DNA of 10,403 bases from Treponema sp. (GTDB lineage: Bacteria; Spirochaetota; Spirochaetia; Treponematales; Treponemataceae). Numbering within the stretch: position 1 is the first letter of the stretch; every line of letters starts with the position of its first letter. Positions 1 to 5,347 of the stretch are shown piece after piece. The notes beneath the pieces are model-generated. The model was not told where the DNA came from. It ran no database searches and saw only the letters and a program-made list of their open reading frames with translations. The position numbers and the translations under genes are program-made. The stretch is taken from contig JALNVF010000114.1 in the NCBI GenBank assembly GCA_023231445.1, forward strand, positions 1 through 10,403, read 5' to 3'.

Positions 1-87
1 CCAGTACCAGCTGATTGAAGGCCACAAAAAAGCAAAACAGACAGCAAGAACAACAAGAAGAATTACAAAACGAGTACGCTTATTCAT
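1..87 (-). CDS. secD: SecD, protein translocase subunit (N-terminal 29 codons only)
   Basis: Partial gene running off the left edge. The reverse strand reads ATG at 87 and then encodes a short basic head (MNKRTR) followed by a hydrophobic stretch rich in V, L and A, ending in aromatic residues (WPSISWYW). This matches the cytoplasmic tail and first transmembrane helix that open SecD. SecD with SecF uses the proton motive force to help pull secreted proteins out of SecYEG on the periplasmic side. The call rests mainly on the position 15 bp behind yajC, the classic yajC-secD-secF order, and on the helix character; the large periplasmic domain is outside the window. A GGAG ribosome binding site sits in the 15-bp gap. 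The exact identity is inferred from 29 residues plus context. Confidence 0.85.
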   Translation of the reverse strand, partial: MNKRTRFVILLVVLAVCFAFLWPSISWYW

Positions 88-102
88 TTTGATTTCTCCA
101 GA

Positions 103-498
103 TTATTTCTTTTCTTCAGATGTCTCTGCAGGAGCAGAAGTTGCATTATCTGAAGATTTCTTATCTTTTGCAGATTTTTCACTTACAGCAGATTCATTCT
201 CTGCTCCGGAGATCGCAGAGCGGCTGAATTCCAATTTTACATTGTCATCAACTTTTACGATAACTGTTTTTTCCTTTAGAGAAGAAATAACCCCGTGAAT
301 ACCACCGATCGTAACAATTTTATCGCCTTTTTTAAGAGCTGCAAGCATTTTCTCAGTTTCTTTCTGCTTCTTGTTCTGCGGGCGGATTAAAAAGAAATAA
401 AAAATAACAATGAGCAGAACCATCAGCACCGCAGATGATAAAAAACCGCCTGTTGTAGACGCACTACCGGCAGACTGTAAGAATGGAACAAATGACAT
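103..498 (-). CDS. yajC: YajC, Sec translocon accessory membrane protein
   Basis: 131 residues, usual family size. One transmembrane helix lies at about residues 19-37, followed directly by the family hallmark FFLIRPQNKKQKE and then LKKGDKIVTIGGIHGVI (residues 55-71), which is the conserved beta-rich core. The N-terminus is a short periplasmic segment. The C-terminal 30 residues are a low-complexity Ser/Lys/Glu/Ala tail (about 100-131), longer than in E. coli and probably disordered. YajC binds SecDF and YidC and supports late translocation; on its own it is non-essential in E. coli. The start at 498 has a strong AGGAAGGA ribosome binding site about 8 nt upstream. secD follows after 15 bp, so the two are surely one transcript from the promoter at 552-580. 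Confidence 0.96.
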   Translation of the reverse strand: MSFVPFLQSAGSASTTGGFLSSAVLMVLLIVIFYFFLIRPQNKKQKETEKMLAALKKGDKIVTIGGIHGVISSLKEKTVIVKVDDNVKLEFSRSAISGAENESAVSEKSAKDKKSSDNATSAPAETSEEKK

Positions 499-551
499 AG
501 AAATATCCTTCCTGTTTTTCTATAAAATCTGACAAAAATATCAGTTTTACA

Positions 552-580
552 AGAATATCATGCACAGAGTAGACAGTCAA
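552..580 (-). promoter_or_regulatory. Housekeeping (sigma-70 type) promoter for yajC-secD
   Basis: On the reverse strand, TTGACT (580-575) is followed by exactly 17 nt and then TATTCT (557-552), with an extended -10 TGA immediately in front. Predicted transcription start is near 545, giving a leader of about 47 nt before the yajC ATG. The -35 box lies only 2 bp beyond the large hairpin at 583-624, which would stop transcription arriving from the upstream TPR gene. Spacing and matches are seen directly; activity is inferred. Confidence 0.75.
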
Positions 581-582
581 GA

Positions 583-624
583 GTAAAACCAACTTGCCCA
601 ACAGGATGGGCAAGTTGGTTTTAC
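583..624. terminator. Perfect 18-bp hairpin, probable (bidirectional) terminator
   Basis: Arms 583-600 (GTAAAACCAACTTGCCCA) and 607-624 are exact reverse complements around a 6-nt loop. The outer stem pairs AAAA with TTTT around a GC-richer core, so on either strand a stable stem runs into a T4 tract, the usual shape of a bidirectional intrinsic terminator. On the minus strand it lies after the TPR lipoprotein gene and just before the yajC promoter, so it would separate the two units. The T tract is short and is followed by AC, so efficiency is uncertain. The core is repeated at 682-697, so it could also be a dispersed REP-like element. Confidence 0.6.
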
Positions 625-636
625 GTCTTTATAAAC

Positions 637-658
637 AGAAAATGCGCCAGCATTTTCT
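637..658. other. Small 9-bp hairpin between the two repeat copies
   Basis: AGAAAATGC (637-645) and GCATTTTCT (650-658) form a perfect 9-bp stem with a 4-nt loop (GCCA). On the minus strand the stem's 3' side is T-rich and is followed by GTTTAT, so it may help end the TPR-gene transcript. The stem is AT-rich and would be weak alone. It sits midway between the large hairpin and the second repeat copy, suggesting that all three belong to one composite element. Confidence 0.4.
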
Positions 659-681
659 TCCTTCGACTCTTATCCAAAACC

Positions 682-697
682 TGCCCAACAGGATGGG
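682..697. repeat. Second copy of the hairpin core (TGCCCAACAGGATGGG)
   Basis: The 16 bases at 682-697 are identical to 595-610, the loop and inner stem of the large hairpin, 87 bp away. Here the outer arms are lost: only CCCA/TGGG pairs remain around the same 6-nt loop, so this copy folds poorly. It starts 9 bp past the stop codon of the TPR lipoprotein gene. Conservation of the loop as well as the stem suggests duplication of an element rather than chance recurrence of a terminator shape. Confidence 0.7.
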
Positions 698-705
698 GAC
701 CGTTA

Positions 706-2472
706 TCATTTTATAAGTTTTATCAGATCGTCATTAAGTTTCCGCATTGCCGCATTATTAGGATCAAGTGCAATCACCTGCTTCAGATAATACTGAGCCT
801 TCAGGTAATCTTTCTGATTATAATACAACTGGTAGAGGCGGAACAAAGCATCTCCATTCCGAGGATTTGCAATAAGGCTTGAACGAAGATCTGCAAGTAT
901 CTGATCCTGACCGGAATCAAGAAAACTTCTTCTAAAATAGAAGAAACTTTTCATTTTAGGCGACGCATTTTGCAGTCTGGAATTTATGAGTGACAGAGCC
1001 TGCGATGCACGTCCTGTCCGCGTAAGTACCACAATATAGGATTGCAGTACGTCCTCATCATCAGGATTATCACGATAAATCGGCGAAATAAGATTCCATG
1101 CTTCATCAGATTTATCAATTTCAAGACAAATACGGATATGAGTAAATATAGTTTGATGCGAATTGTCTTTTGCAAGAAGCTTTTTACTCAGAGTATATGC
1201 TTTCTGCCATGCCCCCGATTCAACGGTTCCTTCAATCTGATACCGGAGTGCTTCTCTATTATCAGGATCAGACATCAGGACAGCCTCCGCAAGCTGTTCT
1301 GATGTTCTGCCACCGACAGGAGCATCTGTTACAGCCGCAAGTTGAGCGGCAAACAAAAGAACATCAACATCATCCGGATACTTTGCAAGAGCTGTCTCTA
1401 TTGTAGACACGGCGGCAGATATATTCTTACTCCAGTCACGTTGAATACGTGCACGCAACAGCAGGTAATCGCGGGAAGTGCTGTTCTGACGAGCATATAC
1501 GTCAAGAAGAGATGCTGCACGGATATAATCTCCCTTTTCTGTAAGAATACGCGCACGAAACAGAATATATTCAAGATCGTTCGGATCCTGCTGAAGCACA
1601 CGGGCAACATATTCCTCTGCGGAAGAATAACTTTTCAAAGCAAAAGAAGTTTCTGCACACAGTTTAAGAATCCGTATGTCTGAAGGATACCGGGCAACAA
1701 GCATTCCGGCAATTGCAGACGACTCGTCCATCCGCCCAAGATTCTTAAGGCAGACAGCCCTGGCATATGATGTTTCAAGACACGAAGGGGAACCTTGAGA
1801 AGCTGATATAAAATGAGCAAGTGCATCAGTGTTCCTTCCTGTCTTCTGACAGAGTATTCCAAGAAGATACTGAGCAAGTACCGAATCCGGACGAATTCGA
1901 AGTCCCCTCTCCAGGGCTTGTTCCGCAGACTGCGCATAGCCGGAAACATTATCTGAGGAAATAACAACAATAGACGGAAGAACAAGTGTAAGAAAATCAA
2001 TATTTCCGGTACTAAAATCATAAACACCTTTCCGGGCAGAATCAATAGCTCCCAGATAGGGCGTAACATCTGTTACTTCAGGCACATCCCAGTCAACTTT
2101 CTCGGATGGCCAGACCATCTCCATAACCGCAGCCATAACAGAAAGAAGAACTTTCTCTGTTTCAGTATAATCAAGCTCTGGTTTTCTGATTCGCGAAACA
2201 GCCGCACGTATTGACTCTGGAGAACCGTTCTCAACAGCAGCCATCGTTTCTTTATCTACTCCGGAAAAATACGTTCTACTGCCTTGTTTCGATTTATCAA
2301 TTTCTATAGACGTCCCTCCAGCAGAGGATATTTCAGCATCTTGAGTAGAATATTCACCTGCTGCATGATTTACAGCAGTTTTTTTAGGTACCGAACTACA
2401 TGAAAAAAGAAGGCTGACTATTCCAGGAAAGAGAATACCAATATACAGAGGAGACTTCGCAGATCTGCTCAC
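706..2472 (-). CDS. Large TPR-repeat lipoprotein
   Basis: 588 residues. The N-terminus is a lipoprotein signal: a short basic start, a hydrophobic core, then L-L-F-S-C with the lipidated cysteine at residue 25. Residues 26-75 are Ser/Thr/Ala-rich linker. From about 180 to the end the protein is a chain of TPR-like helix pairs; clear units with A-x-x-x/N-P-D signatures occur near 181-215, 268-300, 301-330, 352-372, 393-412, 420-440, 455-475 and 540-575 (the last, DYLKAQYYLKQVIALDPNN, is canonical). TPR solenoids hold partner proteins, so a periplasmic scaffold role is likely; the partner is not visible. The start is GTG at 2472, overlapping the stop of the preceding membrane-protein gene (GTGA), with AAGGTGAT at 2485-2478 as a strong ribosome binding site 5 nt ahead. 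The next methionine is residue 76 and would lose the lipobox. Specific function unknown. Confidence 0.88.
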   Translation of the reverse strand: MSRSAKSPLYIGILFPGIVSLLFSCSSVPKKTAVNHAAGEYSTQDAEISSAGGTSIEIDKSKQGSRTYFSGVDKETMAAVENGSPESIRAAVSRIRKPELDYTETEKVLLSVMAAVMEMVWPSEKVDWDVPEVTDVTPYLGAIDSARKGVYDFSTGNIDFLTLVLPSIVVISSDNVSGYAQSAEQALERGLRIRPDSVLAQYLLGILCQKTGRNTDALAHFISASQGSPSCLETSYARAVCLKNLGRMDESSAIAGMLVARYPSDIRILKLCAETSFALKSYSSAEEYVARVLQQDPNDLEYILFRARILTEKGDYIRAASLLDVYARQNSTSRDYLLLRARIQRDWSKNISAAVSTIETALAKYPDDVDVLLFAAQLAAVTDAPVGGRTSEQLAEAVLMSDPDNREALRYQIEGTVESGAWQKAYTLSKKLLAKDNSHQTIFTHIRICLEIDKSDEAWNLISPIYRDNPDDEDVLQSYIVVLTRTGRASQALSLINSRLQNASPKMKSFFYFRRSFLDSGQDQILADLRSSLIANPRNGDALFRLYQLYYNQKDYLKAQYYLKQVIALDPNNAAMRKLNDDLIKLIK

Positions 2473-3080
2473 CTGTTATCACCTTGTTCCGGAGGAAAAA
2501 CAGTATCGTCATTTATTGCATCAGATTCATCTGCAATATGAAAACTGCTGTGTCTCTTCTGAAACAAAAAAAGAAATACCATGAATACGCCTGCAGTTAT
2601 AAGAATAAACGGACCTGCAAACGCAACAAAACGACGGAACGAAATACTGATAACGTGAAAAGAAAAAAGCAGAAATAAACATCCAAGTACGACAAGCGTA
2701 AAAGCCGGAAATGTATACGCAAAAAGTACCCTTCGATGTTTGTAATAGCCTGAAGCAAAAAATGAAAAACCTGCAAGAATAACAGTGGCAGGCCACCATT
2801 CCTTTACGCCATGGGGAATTATTCTGCTTATGCAGAGACAAAAAAGGATACCGGAGGAAGTAAGAAGTAATCCGAGAAAAAGGTGAAAAGAATTGTTTGT
2901 GAAAGACATAGTAAAGTATAAAAAAACCGCACCGCAGACTATCAATAACACAGGCCAAAGTGCGAAAGACACGTCTTCTGATGTTTCAGAAAACATCACG
3001 AACATAAGAAAACCGACAATAATCAGCAGCATGCCTATTGCAAGAACAGCATTGTAAAATTTTGGACCGTGTTTTTCCAT
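2469..3080 (-). CDS. Six-helix membrane protein with three internal two-helix repeats (LiaF-like TM motif)
   Basis: 203 residues, almost all membrane. Helices lie near 10-30, 38-60, 66-86, 95-112, 117-141 and 152-174, with a short hydrophilic acidic tail (177-203). The protein looks like a two-helix unit repeated three times: the second helix of each unit opens with a small/Trp-Pro motif followed by a spaced glycine (ALWPVLLIVCG, EWWPATVILAG, FAGPFILITAG). The first unit resembles the LiaI/LiaF-type transmembrane region (helix, short loop, WP-x-x-L-I helix); this resemblance is from memory of the family, not a search. No catalytic motif is visible. The ATG at 3080 has an in-frame TAA two codons upstream, so no longer form exists, and there is no ribosome binding site; the predicted transcript starts 2-3 nt before it. 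The gene is coupled to the TPR lipoprotein gene, suggesting a membrane-lipoprotein pair. Function unknown. Confidence 0.85.
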   Translation of the reverse strand: MEKHGPKFYNAVLAIGMLLIIVGFLMFVMFSETSEDVSFALWPVLLIVCGAVFLYFTMSFTNNSFHLFLGLLLTSSGILFCLCISRIIPHGVKEWWPATVILAGFSFFASGYYKHRRVLFAYTFPAFTLVVLGCLFLLFSFHVISISFRRFVAFAGPFILITAGVFMVFLFLFQKRHSSFHIADESDAINDDTVFPPEQGDNR

Positions 3081-3089
3081 GGTTTATAT

Positions 3090-3118
3090 AGAATACACCT
3101 TACATGAAGTCTTGCCAA
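3090..3118 (-). promoter_or_regulatory. Promoter for the membrane protein-TPR lipoprotein operon
   Basis: On the reverse strand, TTGGCA (3118-3113), 17 nt, then TATTCT (3095-3090). The -10 is identical to that of the yajC promoter. The expected start of transcription is about 3083, only 2-3 nt before the ATG at 3080, so the message would be essentially leaderless, in keeping with the lack of a ribosome binding site. The -35 overlaps that of the divergent promoter. Confidence 0.65.
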
Positions 3119-3141
3119 TAACAACCAGCTTGTGTTACAGT
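3112..3141 (+). promoter_or_regulatory. Divergent promoter for the envelope operon
   Basis: TTGCCA (3112-3117), an 18-nt spacer, then TACAGT (3136-3141) preceded by an extended -10 TGT (3133-3135). The start of transcription is predicted at about 3148, directly against the ATG at 3149. The -10 matches the consensus at four of six positions, so the extended -10 probably matters. The -35 lies in the palindrome TTGCCAA (3112-3118), which also supplies TTGGCA for the opposite promoter; the two promoters should compete for polymerase. Confidence 0.55.
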
Positions 3142-3148
3142 AAAAATT

Positions 3149-4195
3149 ATGATGAAGAAATTTTTTTTCGCAGCCGTCTGTACTGCATCATTGATAACTT
3201 TGTATTCATGTTCGTCATCGTCAGCTAAAACCATAAATACGATAGATCAGACTCAGCGCCAGCTGAAAGCGCTGCTTGAAAAACAGAATCTTGATTCCGG
3301 CAGCCGGTATGCAATTGTAAATCAAATAGCAAACAATCAGCTTTCTGTAAAAGATTATCAAAATGCTATTCTTTTCCTTACAGACTGGGTCGAACGTCAT
3401 CCAGATGACACATACGATTCATACTGGCTGTTAATGACCGCATATGCATATCTGTCAACAGGTGCAGAACCGTTTGCAGAATACTACTTCGACAGAATAC
3501 TGCGCCAATACCCCGACTTACTCGTAAAAGGGCAGTCAATTCACTTTATATGCCTGAAAAATCTTATCAGAATAAGTAAAATACCCCGCAACCGCATCAA
3601 ATATTTTAACGAGATGATAAACAGATTCCCGTCGAATGTAAGTATTACGGAATTATATCTGCGGCTTGCACTTGAATATGAAAAAGACAGCGACTGGAGT
3701 CCGGCTCTTAAATCGTTTTCTCTGTTTCTCGAACAACCGGATGCATCGACAATCCAGATAGCAGGAGAACCGAATGCATATAACGAAGCACGACAGCTTG
3801 TCGATTTTAATAATTCGTCAAAAGACTGGACATTCGAAAGTCTTCCGGCACTTGAAAATGCCGTAAAAAAAGCAATCAGCAGCTATAACTGGCGGGCGCT
3901 CGACAATTACCGTTCAAAGGTAAATTTCTTTTCCATGTCATGGAAACAGGACGAAATGGATGCGAATTCCCAGGAAGAATTCTCTATGCGCAACTATATG
4001 AGGGGACAGCGCATTTACTTCAGCAAAAATCTTGATGAAGGAACGACTCCGAATGAAGCATATCTTAAAACATGGGGCTGGAGTCAGTATGTCTCAACAT
4101 GGTATTTATATTTCCGCAAAGTAAACTTTCCTGTCGATCCCGATATTCACGGAAACTGGGAATGGGCAGGCATCTATATGGGTGACAAGCTGTAA
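3149..4195 (+). CDS. TPR-like lipoprotein with aromatic-rich C-terminus
   Basis: 348 residues. The signal MMKKFFFAAVCTASLITLYS ends in lipobox L-Y-S-C with Cys21 as the lipidated residue, followed by a serine-rich tether. Residues about 35-215 are helical repeats of TPR type: the segment around 66-85 (VKDYQNAILFLTDWVERHP) and that around 179-196 (KDSDWSPALKSFSLFLEQ) show the helix-turn-helix pattern. Residues 225-348 are different: not TPR, and the last 40 residues carry eleven aromatics (W309, W311, Y314, W318, Y319, Y321, F322, F327, W337, W339, Y343). I do not recognise this domain. The gene is first in a five-gene run and overlaps the lytic transglycosylase gene by 1 nt (TAATG), so the two are translationally coupled; a role holding or guiding that enzyme at the wall is inferred. 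No ribosome binding site precedes the start; ATG codons at 3149 and 3152 are both possible. Confidence 0.87.
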   Translation: MMKKFFFAAVCTASLITLYSCSSSSAKTINTIDQTQRQLKALLEKQNLDSGSRYAIVNQIANNQLSVKDYQNAILFLTDWVERHPDDTYDSYWLLMTAYAYLSTGAEPFAEYYFDRILRQYPDLLVKGQSIHFICLKNLIRISKIPRNRIKYFNEMINRFPSNVSITELYLRLALEYEKDSDWSPALKSFSLFLEQPDASTIQIAGEPNAYNEARQLVDFNNSSKDWTFESLPALENAVKKAISSYNWRALDNYRSKVNFFSMSWKQDEMDANSQEEFSMRNYMRGQRIYFSKNLDEGTTPNEAYLKTWGWSQYVSTWYLYFRKVNFPVDPDIHGNWEWAGIYMGDKL

Positions 4196-5325
4196 TGGGT
4201 AACCGACGGCTGCAGAGCGCCGTGTTTCTTTTTTTTCTGTCCGCAGTATCTCTCCCGGCTGTGGAAAATTCGGCGGATATCTCTGTAAGTACAGATGATG
4301 TCACTGAAGAAACAGCGGATGTTACGGAAAATTCTGTTTTACCTCATGCAGTTCCGTACATACCGCTTGAAATATCAGGTTCGGACGACAAACTCGTTGA
4401 CAAGTACCGGAAATACTATCTTACGCCGGGCGGCGTAAAATGGCTTCGCTCAGTACTCGAAGACGGAGAACAGTACCGGCTCTATGTCAGGAGACTGCTC
4501 AAAGACAGAAAGATGCCGGCAATGCTTGAATACCTTCCGGTTGTTGAATCCAGCTATAGGGCAAACGCAAAATCAAAAGCAGGCGCTCTCGGGTTGTGGC
4601 AGTTTATGCCGAACAGTACGAAACCTTTTTTAGTCTGTAACGATTTTGCAGATGAGCGGCTTGATCCGTGGAAATCTACTGATGCTGCACTCACAAAACT
4701 GCAGGAAAACTATAACTTTTTCCACGACTGGCCTATTGCAATCGCTGCCTATAACTGCGGGGCCGGAGCTATGGCACGCACCCTCAAAAAATATCCCGGA
4801 AAAGACTTCTGGTATCTTGCAGAACATAAACTGCTGCGCGATCAGTCAGTACAGTATGTGCCTAAACTGATCGCAATAGCCGATCTTGCACAAAACTGCG
4901 CTTACTATAACATAACACTTCCTGCTGCTGCGGATGAAACCGGAAAACCGTTAAATCCACGTGCAGGATATTTTGATTACGTAAGCGTCGAAGGTTCTAT
5001 TTCGCTCGTAAGGCTTGCAGACGAACTACGGATGGACAAACAACTGCTTTTCGATCTCAACGCTGCCCTCACGCGCCGTGTAACGCCACCGGTCGGAACA
5101 TGGAATATCCGCGTCCCGGAAGGGATGAAACAGTCGGCGGAAGACGCGCTCAGCACTATTATGCCGTATACATTCCGCGCCAGGTACTCGGTAAAAACAG
5201 GAGATTCGCTATGGGGCATAGCCAAAAAATACAACGTTACGGTAAAATCACTCTGTGAGGCGAATACTATATCGGAATCCGCAGTATTAAGAATCGGAAA
5301 AATTCTCTATATACCTGCAGAATAA
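4195..5325 (+). CDS. MltD-like lytic transglycosylase with C-terminal LysM
   Basis: 376 residues, cutting the MurNAc-GlcNAc bond of peptidoglycan to leave 1,6-anhydroMurNAc ends. A signal peptide spans about residues 1-23 (hydrophobic core, then LPAVE); no lipobox cysteine is present, unlike E. coli MltD. The SLT fold occupies about 100-240: catalytic Glu118 in VVESSY, then GLWQFMP (133-139) and the AAYNCGAGAM motif (184-193), all family 1 transglycosylase hallmarks. Residues 260-310 (LADELRMDKQLLFDLN, then RRVTPP) match the region between catalytic domain and LysM in MltD. One LysM wall-binding module ends the protein (330-374, YSVKTGDSLWGIAKKY). E. coli MltD has a longer C-terminus with more LysM units. 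It is coupled by a 1-nt overlap to the TPR lipoprotein and followed 22 bp later by an OmpA-domain gene, so the three probably work together at the wall. Confidence 0.95.
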   Translation: MGNRRLQSAVFLFFLSAVSLPAVENSADISVSTDDVTEETADVTENSVLPHAVPYIPLEISGSDDKLVDKYRKYYLTPGGVKWLRSVLEDGEQYRLYVRRLLKDRKMPAMLEYLPVVESSYRANAKSKAGALGLWQFMPNSTKPFLVCNDFADERLDPWKSTDAALTKLQENYNFFHDWPIAIAAYNCGAGAMARTLKKYPGKDFWYLAEHKLLRDQSVQYVPKLIAIADLAQNCAYYNITLPAAADETGKPLNPRAGYFDYVSVEGSISLVRLADELRMDKQLLFDLNAALTRRVTPPVGTWNIRVPEGMKQSAEDALSTIMPYTFRARYSVKTGDSLWGIAKKYNVTVKSLCEANTISESAVLRIGKILYIPAE

Positions 5326-5347
5326 ACCGATAATAAAAAGCAGAATC

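Noticed and set aside
583..700. CRISPR-like or riboswitch reading of the repeated hairpins
   Set aside because: There are only two copies, unequal in structure, with no regular spacers and no cas genes. The cluster lies beyond the yajC promoter, so it would not be in the yajC leader and cannot act as a riboswitch for it.
1635..2069. 144-codon frame on the minus strand inside the large TPR lipoprotein gene
   Set aside because: It is an alternate frame of the same strand with a Leu/Arg-rich, motif-free translation. The TPR frame explains the region.
2527..2958. 143-codon frame inside the membrane-protein gene
   Set aside because: A frame-shifted shadow of the U-rich codons of a membrane protein (Phe/Cys/Tyr-rich), with no start signals.
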